Shown here: positions 7,997 through 16,096 of the stretch, in pieces
Layout of the letters: each line of letters starts with the position of its first letter
Numbering within the stretch: position 1 is the stretch's first letter
NCBI RefSeq assembly: GCF_014205135.1
Contig: NZ_JACHMY010000001.1
Coordinates: forward strand, 930,001-994,000
DNA from: Kribbella italica
GTDB lineage: Bacteria; Actinomycetota; Actinomycetes; Propionibacteriales; Kribbellaceae
Reading direction: 5' to 3'
Length of the DNA: 64,000 bases
Made by a program: the position numbers and the translations under genes
The notes under the pieces: generated by a model
Database searches by the model: none
Told to the model about the DNA's origin: nothing
Seen by the model: the letters and a program-made list of their open reading frames with translations, nothing else

Positions 7997-9184
7997 TTAC
8001 CTCCTGATGGTGAGGTCGGGTGGCAGGTCGGTGAGGCGCTCGACTCCGTTGCTCGTGACAACTACCGGCTCGGACAGTTCGTAGCCCCAGCCGTCCATCC
8101 ACATGCCGAGAATCACGTGGAAGGCCATGCCGGCGGCGAGTTCGGTCGTCTCGCCAGGGCGTAGCGAGACGGTACGTTCGCCCCAGTCGGGTGGGTACCC
8201 GATGCCGATCGAGTACCCGATCCGGGAATCCTTGCGCAGGCCGTGGCCGCGGATGACCGTGTCGAAGGCGTGGTGGACCGCGCTCCCGGTGACGCCTGGC
8301 CGGATGGTCGCCAGCGTGGCTTGCAGGCCCTCGGCAACGACTTTCGCTGTCTCGGTGAGGCGTTGGGGTGGGTCGCCGAGCATCACGGTCCGGGCGAGTG
8401 GGGCGTGGTAGCGGCCGAAGACGCCGGCCAGTTCGATCGTGGTCGCCTCGCCGGCCCGGAAGACGCGATCGGTCCAGGTCAGGTGCGGCGTACCGGCTGC
8501 TTCGCCGGTCGGCAGCATCGGCACGATCGCCGGGTAGCCGCCGCCGTGGTCCGGTGTGCCGATCGCCTGCGCGGCCATGATCTCCGCGACCAGATCGCAC
8601 TGCCGACGGCCGGGCTGAAGCTGGTCGCACGCGATCCGCATCGCCGTCGCGGCGATCTGTCCCGCGATCCGCAGCTGGGCCAGCTCGTGCGGTGACTTGA
8701 CCAGCCGGACCCAGTTGACCAGCTCGGTGGAGTCGACCAGCCGGCGTCCAGGCAGACCGTTGCCGAGGGCAAGGTAGCCGCGGGCGGAGAAGTAGTGCGA
8801 GTCGGCCTCGACCGCGATCGTCTCCCCGTCGGGCAGGAGAGATCGCGCTCTCTCCGCGATCCAGTCGAACGGATGGACGTCTGGCCGGTGCACCAGCTCT
8901 TCGGGGTATCCGTGGATCTGGTCTGCGCGCAGGTTGCAGGTGTAGGCGGCGCCGGCCGCGTCCATCGCGCGCGCGAACAGGTGCGGCTCGCCTTCGGCTC
9001 CGAGGATCAGGCACTGCGGGGTGTAGAACGACCAGGCGTCGTACCCGGTGAGGTAGAAGAGGTTGGCCGGGTCGGTCACCACGAGACCCGCCAGGGAGCG
9101 CTCTCGCATGATCTCGCGGACCCGCGCCAGCCGGTCGGCGTACTCGGCGGCCTCGACCGCTTGCACCAGGATGTCGCTCGGCAT
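7997..9184 (-). CDS. M24-fold hydrolase of the creatinase/ectoine hydrolase (DoeA/EutD) type
   Basis: A 395-residue pita-bread protein. The N-terminal domain reads VVTDPANLFYLTGYDAWSFY. The C-terminal part has GGYPAIVPMLPTGEAAGTPH and RIGYSIGIGYPPDWGE, which I recognise from ectoine hydrolases (DoeA/EutD). In metallopeptidase M24 members a metal-binding Asp pair is expected in a DxG...D segment. Here the equivalent stretch reads ELAGVFGRYHAPLARTV, so metal-independent creatinase-like chemistry on a cyclic or amidine/amide C-N bond is more likely than peptide hydrolysis. It sits 12 bp after a racemase-family gene, an association also seen in eut clusters. The other ectoine genes (cyclodeaminase, class III aminotransferase, DoeB) are absent, so the substrate may differ. 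Confidence 0.8.
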   Translation of the reverse strand: MPSDILVQAVEAAEYADRLARVREIMRERSLAGLVVTDPANLFYLTGYDAWSFYTPQCLILGAEGEPHLFARAMDAAGAAYTCNLRADQIHGYPEELVHRPDVHPFDWIAERARSLLPDGETIAVEADSHYFSARGYLALGNGLPGRRLVDSTELVNWVRLVKSPHELAQLRIAGQIAATAMRIACDQLQPGRRQCDLVAEIMAAQAIGTPDHGGGYPAIVPMLPTGEAAGTPHLTWTDRVFRAGEATTIELAGVFGRYHAPLARTVMLGDPPQRLTETAKVVAEGLQATLATIRPGVTGSAVHHAFDTVIRGHGLRKDSRIGYSIGIGYPPDWGERTVSLRPGETTELAAGMAFHVILGMWMDGWGYELSEPVVVTSNGVERLTDLPPDLTIRR

Positions 9185-9196
9185 CGTCGTCCTCCC

Positions 9197-9919
9197 TCAG
9201 GCCGCGAGCAGTCGTTGGCCGGGCCCGACCGCCGGGCGCCCGGCGATGGTCAGCGCCGACCACATCGTCACCTGGTTCGCGGTCAGCACGGGTTTGCCGA
9301 GCTCGACCTCCAGGGGCGCGATCAGGTCGTATGTCGGCAGGTTGGTGCAGCTGACGAAGACGGCCTCGGCATCGCGGGTGTCGGTGTCGCGGACGAGGGC
9401 GCAGGTCGTCTCGTACGGCACGGTCCAGATCTCGGAGGTGAGGCCGAGGCCGGCGGTCGCGACGACCTCGACCTGGGCCTCGGCTAGGTAGGCGACGAGG
9501 CCGTCGGTGAGGTCTTCGGTGTACGGCGTGACGGCGGCGATCCGGGTGAGACCGAGCTGGCGGAGCGCGATCAGGAGTGCTCCGCTGGTGGTGACCGCGG
9601 TCGGCGCTCCGGCGTCCTCCATCGCCGCGACCATCCGCGCCTCGCCGGTGAGCCCGCCGATGAAGCTGCCCGACGTACAGGCGTAGGCGGTGACCAGCGG
9701 GGACACGGCCAGCACGTCGACGGCGCTGCGGGCGACCAGGGCGGGAGAGGAGATGTGCATCGCCATCTCGACGGTCGCGGCGAGCGGGACGTACGGCAGC
9801 CGGGTCAGGTAGAGGCTCACGTCGTCGGGCACCCAGCGCCACAGTTCGCGGTCCAGCGCGAAGTCGTACGGCGCGACGACGCCGATCCCTGTCTGCAGCA
9901 GGGGAGGAGCCTCAATCAT
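9197..9919 (-). CDS. Maleate isomerase / Asp-Glu racemase superfamily protein (two-cysteine, EutA-like)
   Basis: A 240-residue paralogue of the protein at 354-1073. Both half-site cysteines are present (ACTSGSF and VFVSCTNLPTYD), the configuration of maleate isomerases and racemases. Shared endings such as GKPVLTANQVTMW confirm the relationship. It heads the racemase-M24-aminotransferase-M20 operon. ATG 9919 is chosen over the upstream in-frame start because a weak -10 (CACACT, 9927-9932) lies 7 nt before it, with TTGTTT 18 bp further up. The divergent operator at 9958-9973 sits just upstream. It likely sets stereochemistry or isomerises a dicarboxylate-like intermediate; the substrate is unknown. 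Confidence 0.85.
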   Translation of the reverse strand: MIEAPPLLQTGIGVVAPYDFALDRELWRWVPDDVSLYLTRLPYVPLAATVEMAMHISSPALVARSAVDVLAVSPLVTAYACTSGSFIGGLTGEARMVAAMEDAGAPTAVTTSGALLIALRQLGLTRIAAVTPYTEDLTDGLVAYLAEAQVEVVATAGLGLTSEIWTVPYETTCALVRDTDTRDAEAVFVSCTNLPTYDLIAPLEVELGKPVLTANQVTMWSALTIAGRPAVGPGQRLLAA

Positions 9920-9957
9920 GGGACTCAGTGTGGGGGCCGGGCCGGTCCAGAAACAAG

Positions 9958-9973
9958 GGATTGTTGACAATCC
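9958..9973. promoter_or_regulatory. Inverted repeat shared by divergent catabolic operons (probable GntR operator)
   Basis: GGATTGT-TG-ACAATCC has perfect 7-bp arms and the same core as the 1102-1113 palindrome. It covers the -35 region of the plus-strand promoter and lies 39 bp upstream of the minus-strand operon, so one bound repressor could control both directions. Binding by the GntR protein at 1-357 is inferred. Confidence 0.65.
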
Positions 9974-9992
9974 TACGGGCGGTTTCTAGCCT
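9964..9992 (+). promoter_or_regulatory. Promoter of the dehydrogenase-amidase-DUF3830 operon
   Basis: A perfect TTGACA (9964-9969), a 17-bp spacer and TAGCCT (9987-9992). The GTG start is 7 nt after the -10, which predicts a leaderless transcript. The -35 lies inside the inverted repeat at 9958-9973. Confidence 0.7.
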
Positions 9993-9999
9993 CGACAGC

Positions 10000-10986
10000 G
10001 TGCCGCCACCTGTCGAGAGTCCAGTCGTCGCGGTTCTGTGTGAACAATCCTCGGATCGACCACCCGGCCTGGAGGGCCTGCCGGTCGAGTTCCGCTACTG
10101 CGCGGCCGACGGTCTGGCCGAGGCGGTGCGGGGAGCGCGGGCCTTGATGCTCTGGGACTACTTCTCGACCGCGGTGCGTGACGTGTGGTCGGACGCGGGG
10201 TCGGTCGAGTGGATCCACGTCACCGCCGCCGGGGTCGACACGCTGCTGTTCGACGGGCTGCGCGACTCCGACGTGGTGGTGACGAACGCGCGCGGGGTCT
10301 TCGACCGCCCGATCGCCGAGTACGTCCTGGGCGCGGTGATCGCTGCCGCCAAGGACACTCGGGGCAGCCTCGACCTGCAGCGCCGGCGCGAGTGGCGACA
10401 CCGCGAGACCCGGAGCATCGCCGGAGCGAAGGCCCTGGTCGTCGGCACCGGCGGCATCGGCCGGGCCACTGCCCGTCTCCTGACCGCCGCGGGGCTCGAG
10501 GTCCGTGGCGCCGGCCGGCGAGCGCTCACCGGCGATCCCGACTTCGGCGAGGTCGTTGATACCAGCAATCTGGCTTCCGAGGCCGCCTGGTGCGACTACC
10601 TGATCGTCGCGGCCCCGCTGACCGCCGGGACCAGGGGCGTCGTCGGCGCCGAGGTGTTCGCTCAGCTGAAGCCCGACGCCCACCTGGTGAACATCGGTCG
10701 CGGTCCGCTCGTGGACGAGGGTGCGCTCCTGGACGCGCTCTCCCGGGGTGCGCTCGGCGGCGCGACCCTCGACGTCTTCGACACCGAGCCGCTGCCTGCG
10801 GACCACCCGCTCTGGGATGCACCGAACACCACGATCACCGCGCACATGGCGGGCGACGTGATCGGCTGGCGCGACACGCTGGCCGCGCAGTTCGCCGGCA
10901 ATGTTCGGCGGTGGGTCGCGGGAGAGCAGTTGCTCAACATTGTCGACAAAAAACTCGGTTACGTACCCGGAGGTGCTGGTCGGTGA
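10000..10986 (+). CDS. D-isomer-specific 2-hydroxyacid dehydrogenase (NAD-binding)
   Basis: 328 residues. The Rossmann motif is GTGGIGRATARLL near residue 148. The catalytic Arg lies in VNIGRGPLVDE, the Glu in DVFDTEPLP, and the His in ITAHMAG. The family interconverts 2-oxoacids and D-2-hydroxyacids using NAD(P)H. GTG 10000 is preferred because a consensus promoter ends 7 nt upstream; the frame stays open further 5' but through that promoter. The gene overlaps the amidase (GTGA). It could connect the aminotransferase product (a 2-oxoacid) with the FAD/Fe-S hydroxyacid dehydrogenase encoded nearby; this is inference. Confidence 0.87.
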   Translation: MPPPVESPVVAVLCEQSSDRPPGLEGLPVEFRYCAADGLAEAVRGARALMLWDYFSTAVRDVWSDAGSVEWIHVTAAGVDTLLFDGLRDSDVVVTNARGVFDRPIAEYVLGAVIAAAKDTRGSLDLQRRREWRHRETRSIAGAKALVVGTGGIGRATARLLTAAGLEVRGAGRRALTGDPDFGEVVDTSNLASEAAWCDYLIVAAPLTAGTRGVVGAEVFAQLKPDAHLVNIGRGPLVDEGALLDALSRGALGGATLDVFDTEPLPADHPLWDAPNTTITAHMAGDVIGWRDTLAAQFAGNVRRWVAGEQLLNIVDKKLGYVPGGAGR

Positions 10987-12371
10987 CAGCGGTCGAACTG
11001 GTCGAGGGGTACCGGCGCAAGACGATCTCTCCGGTCGAGGCGACGCAGGAGGCACTGGACGCGATCGACCGGTACGACGAGCGGGTGAACGCCTTCGTCC
11101 TGGTCGATCGCGAAGGCGCGATGGCCGCCGCGAAGGAGTCGGAGGCCCGGTGGCACACAGGGGAGCCACTGGGCCCCGGCGACGGCGTACCGACCTCGAT
11201 CAAGGACGCGTTGTGGACAAAAGGATGGCCGACACTGCGCGGTAGCCACCTGATCGACGAGGCTGGTCCGTGGGACGAAGACGCCCCGGCGGTTGCCCGC
11301 CTGCGGGAGACCGGAGCGGTGATCCTCGGCAAGACGACAACGCCGGAGTACTCGTGGAAGGGCGTCACCGACTCGATCAAGTACGGCGCGACCGGCAATC
11401 CGTGGGACCCGACGAAGACCTCGGGCGGATCGTCCGGCGGCTCGGCGACGGCGGTCGGGCTCGGTATGGGCGCGTGGTCGGTCGGCACCGACGGCGGCGG
11501 ATCGGTCCGGATCCCGGCGGCGTTCACCGGTACGGTCGCGCTCAAACCGACGTACGGGCTGATCCCGCTGTTCCCGCCGAGTGCGTTCGGCACGCTGTCG
11601 CACGCGGGGCCGATGACACGCACGGTGCGCGACAACGCGGCGCTGCTGGACGTGATTGCCGGGTTCGACTCGCGCGACTGGTCCGCGATGCCGACGCCCA
11701 CGAGCTCCTTCCTCGACGGCATCGACGACGGCGTGGCCGGCCTGCGGATCGGTTTCTCGCCTGATCTCGGTTTTGTTGACAATCATCCGGAGGTGGACGC
11801 CGCTGTCCGCGCCGCGGTCGAGGTGTTGCAAGCGGCCGGTGCGGAGGTGAGCGAGGTCGATCCGGGCTTCGACGATCCGATCGACGCGTTCAACGTGCTC
11901 TGGTTCTCGGGCGCCGCGAAGCTCCTCCAGGCGTACGGCGAAGCGGTCGGCGACCAGGTCGACCCCGGCCTACGCCGTACCGCCGAAGCCGGCGCGCACT
12001 TCACCGCCTCGGACTTCCTCGACGCCACGGCGACGCGGATGGAGCTTGGCCGGCTGATGGGCCTGTTCCACCGCCGGTACGACGTACTGCTGACGCCGAC
12101 GCTCCCGTTGCCCGCGTTCGCCGTCGGCCAGGACGTGCCGGACGGGTCGCCGTCGCCCGACTGGACCAGTTGGACGCCGTACACCTATCCGTTCAACCTC
12201 ACCCAGCAACCCGCCCTGAGCGTTCCCTGCGGCTTCACCAGCGAGGGGCTGCCAATCGGATTGCAGATTGTCGGCAAGCGTCATGCCGACGGCCTCGTGC
12301 TCCGCGTCGGGCAGGCGTACCAGTCCGCGACCGCATGGCACACCCGTGTCCCGTCCCTGCAGGAGGTCTGA
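10983..12371 (+). CDS. Amidase-signature family hydrolase
   Basis: A 462-residue enzyme with the Ser-cisSer-Lys triad of the amidase signature family. The Lys lies in PTSIKDALWTKG (near residue 73). The glycine-rich core TSGGSSGGSATAV supplies the cis-Ser (near 148), and GTDGGGSVRIPAAF supplies the nucleophile. The C-terminal part shows the family pattern LSVPCGFTSEGLPIGLQIVG. The GTG at 10983 overlaps the preceding stop by 4 bp. It should hydrolyse a small amide to acid plus ammonia or amine. Its place between a 2-hydroxyacid dehydrogenase and a DUF3830 gene points to amide catabolism rather than GatA function; no gatB or gatC is nearby. Confidence 0.9.
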   Translation: MTAVELVEGYRRKTISPVEATQEALDAIDRYDERVNAFVLVDREGAMAAAKESEARWHTGEPLGPGDGVPTSIKDALWTKGWPTLRGSHLIDEAGPWDEDAPAVARLRETGAVILGKTTTPEYSWKGVTDSIKYGATGNPWDPTKTSGGSSGGSATAVGLGMGAWSVGTDGGGSVRIPAAFTGTVALKPTYGLIPLFPPSAFGTLSHAGPMTRTVRDNAALLDVIAGFDSRDWSAMPTPTSSFLDGIDDGVAGLRIGFSPDLGFVDNHPEVDAAVRAAVEVLQAAGAEVSEVDPGFDDPIDAFNVLWFSGAAKLLQAYGEAVGDQVDPGLRRTAEAGAHFTASDFLDATATRMELGRLMGLFHRRYDVLLTPTLPLPAFAVGQDVPDGSPSPDWTSWTPYTYPFNLTQQPALSVPCGFTSEGLPIGLQIVGKRHADGLVLRVGQAYQSATAWHTRVPSLQEV

Positions 12372-12871
12372 TGAGCCGGTTCATCACCGTGTCCCTGGAC
12401 AAGCGTGGCGTCAGTTGTGTCGCACGGCTGCTCGACGAGGAAGCGCCGCGGACGGCGGCGGCGGTGTGGGACGCGTTGCCGTTGTCGGCACCGGTGTTCC
12501 ACGGGAAGTACGCGCGCAACGAGATCTACACGTTGCTGCCCGCGTTCGCTCCGGCCGACCCGGGCAAGGAGAACACGACGGTGACGCCGATCCCCGGGGA
12601 CCTGTGCTGGTTCTCGTTCGACTCCGACGACCTCGGCAACCCGGCGTACGGGTACGAGAACAGCACGGGCACCGGTACGACGGGCGCGATTGTCGACCTG
12701 GCGTTGTTCTACGGGCGCAACAACTTGCTGATCAACGGCGACCAGGGCTGGATCCCCGGCAATGTGTTCGGCGCCATCACCGAAGGCCTCCCCGAGATGG
12801 CCGCCGCGTGCCAGGACCTCTGGATGGGCGGCGCACGCGGCGAGACCCTCACCTTCACCCGCCGGGACTGA
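12371..12871 (+). CDS. DUF3830 family protein (cyclophilin-like fold)
   Basis: A 166-residue protein matching DUF3830: N-terminal RLLDEEAPRTAAAVWDALPLS, then HGKYARNEIY, and PGDLCWF near the middle. The fold is related to cyclophilin-like/TM1367 proteins, but no enzymatic role is established to my knowledge. The start overlaps the amidase stop (TGATG) and AGGAGG is 4 nt upstream, so it is tightly coupled to the amidase. Recurrent pairing with amidases and racemase-family proteins would support a catabolic or ligand-binding role. The second half (YGYENSTGTGTTGAIVDLAL) is Gly-rich. The function is unknown. Confidence 0.75.
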   Translation: MSRFITVSLDKRGVSCVARLLDEEAPRTAAAVWDALPLSAPVFHGKYARNEIYTLLPAFAPADPGKENTTVTPIPGDLCWFSFDSDDLGNPAYGYENSTGTGTTGAIVDLALFYGRNNLLINGDQGWIPGNVFGAITEGLPEMAAACQDLWMGGARGETLTFTRRD

Positions 12872-12930
12872 GCGCGGCGGGGTTCAGTCCGGCCGGGCCT
12901 GGTCGGTGCGACCTGCTCGGCAGACCACCG

Positions 12931-12999
12931 GCCGATTGACTCTGAGACCCCAGGCCGATTCACCCGGAGACCCCGGGTCGATTCACTCGGAGATCAGGG
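12931..12999. repeat. Three tandem 23-bp repeats at a convergent gene junction
   Basis: Units at 12931, 12954 and 12977 follow the pattern GYCGATTSACYCKGAGAYCC. The third unit contains the stop codon and last codons of the beta-lactamase-like gene, so the array spans the gene's 3' edge. No stem-loop terminator is obvious. Confidence 0.75.
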
Positions 13000-14374
13000 T
13001 TTGGTCGGTGGTGCCGAAGCCGACGTTGTAGCTGATGGCGACCGACAGCCGGCCGTCGACCGGCTGGCAGCGCAGTGTGATCTTGAACGGCGCCTCCAGC
13101 AGGCGTGCGGTCGCGACGTACGTGTCGCCGTCGCCGTACGCCGAGGTGACGAGGCGCTGCGCCGGGTCGGTCAGCGTGTAGGACTGCTCGTCCCAGTCGC
13201 CCGGTGCGAAGGTGATCTCCTGCGTACCGGATTCCCACGCGCGGGCCGCGACGAAGGTGAAAGTCCCGCTGCCGTCGGCGTCCAGCCGGACCGCGGACAG
13301 ACCGTGGTCGTTGGTCGCGAACGTGTAGGTCCGCCCGTCACCCGGTGCGGGCGAGGGGCCTGAAGGTGGCGTGATCTCCATCGCGGGCGGCTCACCGAAG
13401 GACGACACGGCGACGCCGGTCGGCCCGGCCTCCAGCAGCGGCAGCAAGTGCTCCCAGATGACGTCCAGTGTTGCCTGCATGTCCGGAGAGGCGCTGGTGA
13501 TGACCACCGCTGTGTCGTGGTCGGGCAGCACCAGCACGTACTGACCGAAAGCGCCGTCACCCCGGTACGAGTTGTGACGCCCGCGCCAGAACTGGTACCC
13601 GTATCCCTGCTTCCAGTCCGGGTTGTCCTGGTTGCTGTTGTCAACCTGTGCCGAGGTCGCCGCGTCGATCCACTCCGCGGGGACCAGCTGCTTCCCTTCC
13701 CACACCCCACGCTGCACCAGCAGTTGAGCGAACGCCGCCAGCGAGTGCGTGCTGAGGCTCAGCCCCCAGCCGCCCATGTTGATGCCCTCGTCCGACGTCT
13801 CCCAGATCTGCTCGCTGATCCCGAGCGGCTCGAACAGCTGGGGCCGCAGGTAGTCGATCACCTTCTCGCCGGTGACCTTCTGCACGATCGCGGACAGGAT
13901 GTACGTCGCCCCGCTGTTGTAGACGAACGGCGCACCCGGCGCGTTCTCCACGTCCAGCCGGAAGAACCCCTGCACCATCCGCCCGGTCCGGCCGAGCCGG
14001 TCGACGGTGTCGGCGGTGTGGCCGGTCGACATCGTCAGCAGGTGCCGGACCTCCATCGCGGCCAGGTTGTCGCTGACCTTGTCGGGCAGGTCGTCGCCGG
14101 AGAAGAACGAGACCACCTTGTCGTCCACCGACAGCAGCCCGGCCTCCACGGCCAGCCCGACCGCCGTCGAGGTGAAGCTCTTCGACACCGAGAACAGCAG
14201 GTGCCGGTCGGTCAGCCGGTACGGCGACCACTCCCGCTCCAGCACGACGTGACCGTGCCGCAGCACCATCACGGTGTGGATCTCCTGCTCGGACGCGTCC
14301 AGCGCGGCGACGAGCCCGTCGAGGCCCTCGCTGGAAAGTCCCTGGTCTGCCGGCGTACTGCGGGGAAGAGTCAC
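12983..14374 (-). CDS. Beta-lactamase/penicillin-binding-protein-like serine hydrolase (class C fold)
   Basis: 463 residues. The SxxK nucleophile is SVSK (62-65), the YxN motif is YNSG (near 150), and the architecture matches the AmpC/EstB/DD-peptidase group. The N-terminus TLPRSTPADQGLSSEGLDGLVAALD resembles many actinobacterial cytoplasmic esterase-like members, and there is no signal peptide. A C-terminal domain of about 130 residues with beta-rich sequence follows. GTG 14374 is chosen because TAGCGT lies exactly 7 nt upstream (leaderless arrangement). Substrate class (esterase, peptidase or lactamase) cannot be decided. The stop lies within a 23-bp repeat. Confidence 0.85.
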   Translation of the reverse strand: MTLPRSTPADQGLSSEGLDGLVAALDASEQEIHTVMVLRHGHVVLEREWSPYRLTDRHLLFSVSKSFTSTAVGLAVEAGLLSVDDKVVSFFSGDDLPDKVSDNLAAMEVRHLLTMSTGHTADTVDRLGRTGRMVQGFFRLDVENAPGAPFVYNSGATYILSAIVQKVTGEKVIDYLRPQLFEPLGISEQIWETSDEGINMGGWGLSLSTHSLAAFAQLLVQRGVWEGKQLVPAEWIDAATSAQVDNSNQDNPDWKQGYGYQFWRGRHNSYRGDGAFGQYVLVLPDHDTAVVITSASPDMQATLDVIWEHLLPLLEAGPTGVAVSSFGEPPAMEITPPSGPSPAPGDGRTYTFATNDHGLSAVRLDADGSGTFTFVAARAWESGTQEITFAPGDWDEQSYTLTDPAQRLVTSAYGDGDTYVATARLLEAPFKITLRCQPVDGRLSVAISYNVGFGTTDQTLISE

Positions 14375-14524
14375 CCGAAGCACGCTAGCCGCCGGGACCG
14401 ACAAAATCACCCACGTTCGCCCGCCCTGAGACGGGCCGAAAGGTTCCGGGCGGCGATGTCGATTCCGCCGGCCGCCGGTCGACGCACAGGCAAGAGCACC
14501 CCTTCAGAACCGAGGAGCACCATC

Positions 14525-15061
14525 ATGCGGAAGATCGTGGCCGGCCTGTTCATCTCCCTCGACGGCGTCACCGAGGCCCCTGACCAGTGGCACTTCCCGT
14601 ACTTCGACGACGCGATGGGCGCGCAGGTCGAAGCGCTGACCGCGCGCTCGGACGCCATGCTGGTCGGTCGCCGGACGTACGAGGAGTTCGCGGCGTTCTG
14701 GCCGACGGCCGAGCTGGAGATGGCCGAGCACATGAACAACACCCCGAAGCTCGTCGTCTCCCGCACGCTCGAGAACGTCGACGCGTGGCAGAACTCGACG
14801 CTCGTCGAGGGCGACCCGATCGAGACCCTCGCCAAGCTGAAGGACGGGCCGGGCAAGGACATCAGCGTTGTCGGGTCGTCGACGCTGGTCCGCTCGCTTC
14901 TGCGGGCGAAGGTGCTCGACGAGCTGCACCTGCTGGTCCACCCGATCGCTGTCGGTCACGGTGCGCGACTGTTCGACGACGGTGAGACGGTGCCGCTGGA
15001 GCTGTTGTCCGCGACGACCTTCAGCACCGGCGTACTCCACACGGTGTACCGGCCGGTCTGA
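14525..15061 (+). CDS. Dihydrofolate reductase-family / RibD C-terminal-like reductase
   Basis: 178 residues with the DHFR fold of the YyaP/RibD_C type. It begins RKIVAGLFISLDGVTEAPDQWHF, contains MLVGRRTYEEFAAFWP and KLVVSRTLE, and has an NADPH-binding turn DISVVGSSTLVRSLL near its middle. The ending LVHPIAVGHGARLFDDG is typical. GAGGAGC precedes the ATG. These stand-alone proteins are abundant in actinobacteria and mostly uncharacterised NADPH-dependent reductases; there is no evidence that it supplies folate metabolism. Confidence 0.88.
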   Translation: MRKIVAGLFISLDGVTEAPDQWHFPYFDDAMGAQVEALTARSDAMLVGRRTYEEFAAFWPTAELEMAEHMNNTPKLVVSRTLENVDAWQNSTLVEGDPIETLAKLKDGPGKDISVVGSSTLVRSLLRAKVLDELHLLVHPIAVGHGARLFDDGETVPLELLSATTFSTGVLHTVYRPV

Positions 15062-15137
15062 AAGGGAGTACTCCCTGGGTTTCCTGGGCACACCATGGAA
15101 TGCTGCACCTCCATTCCCCTGAACAGACAGGCTCCCG

Positions 15138-16073
15138 GTGAACCCAGAGACCCAGGACGACCAGCCAGAGCCGACTGGCCGACTGCAAGCTGCGGTGATC
15201 CTCAACCCGATCAAGGTCGCGGACGTCGACGAGTTCCGCGCGAAGGTCGACGCGGCGCTGTCCGAGCGCGGGTTCGAGGACACGCTCTGGCTGGAGACGA
15301 CCGAGGACGACGCCGGCTACGCGATGGCGAAACGGGCGATCGACGAGACCGTCGCCCTGGTCGTCGTGGCCGGCGGTGACGGGACGGTCCGGGTGGTCTG
15401 CGCCGAGCTGGCGCGGACCGACATCCCGGTCGCCGTCCTCCCGGCCGGTACGGGCAACCTGCTGGCCCGCAACCTCGGCATCTCGCTCGACCTCGACGAG
15501 GCGCTGAGCCAGCTGCTGGACGGTTCCGAGCAGCGGATCGACAGCGTGCTGGTGAAGGGCGACCAGCTCGGCGACGACCGGTTCGTGGTGATGGCCGGGC
15601 TCGGCCTGGACGCCGCGATCATCGCCGACGCCCCGGACGACCTGAAGAAGCGGGTCGGCTGGGCGGCGTACGTCGTGTCGACAATGCGCAATCTGAACCA
15701 CCCGTTCGTCAAGATCGAGATCACCGTCGACGACAAACCGCCGATCACCCGCCGGGCCCGCACGGTGGTGATCGGCAACGTCGGCACCCTGCAGGCGAAC
15801 ATCCCGCTGCTGCCCGACGCCAAGCCCGACGACGGCATGATCGACCTGGTCGTCCTCGCGCCGCGCCGGATCAGTCACTGGCCGCGGCTGGCGCTCAGCC
15901 TGGTGATCAAGTCGCTGAACGAGGGCCGCCACATCCAGCGCTACACCGGGCAGCGGATCCAGATCAAGGCCGACAGACCAGCCGGCCGCCAGCTCGACGG
16001 CGACACCATCGAGAACGGCCGCATCCTCAGCGCCGAGGTCGATCCCTCCGCCCTCGTCGTGCGCATTCCCTGA
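15138..16073 (+). CDS. Diacylglycerol kinase-like lipid kinase (DagK/YegS family)
   Basis: A 311-residue kinase of the DAGK_cat family. The ATP-binding glycine loop is VVVAGGDGTVRVV, followed by VLPAGTGNLLARNLGI. The C-terminal lobe includes KPDDGMIDLVVLAPRRISHW and a final beta-barrel with a basic RYTGQRIQIKA segment. It phosphorylates a lipid hydroxyl at the inner membrane face (diacylglycerol, sphingosine-like or undecaprenol; which one is not readable). The start GTG has only a weak ribosome site, so a slightly different start is possible. Confidence 0.88.
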   Translation: MNPETQDDQPEPTGRLQAAVILNPIKVADVDEFRAKVDAALSERGFEDTLWLETTEDDAGYAMAKRAIDETVALVVVAGGDGTVRVVCAELARTDIPVAVLPAGTGNLLARNLGISLDLDEALSQLLDGSEQRIDSVLVKGDQLGDDRFVVMAGLGLDAAIIADAPDDLKKRVGWAAYVVSTMRNLNHPFVKIEITVDDKPPITRRARTVVIGNVGTLQANIPLLPDAKPDDGMIDLVVLAPRRISHWPRLALSLVIKSLNEGRHIQRYTGQRIQIKADRPAGRQLDGDTIENGRILSAEVDPSALVVRIP

Positions 16074-16096
16074 GGGCAGAGGGACCGACGGTCAGC

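Noticed and set aside
1..12871. Complete ectoine/hydroxyectoine degradation cluster
   Set aside because: Only the M24 and racemase-like proteins fit; cyclodeaminase, DoeB, class III aminotransferase and an Ehu transporter are not seen.
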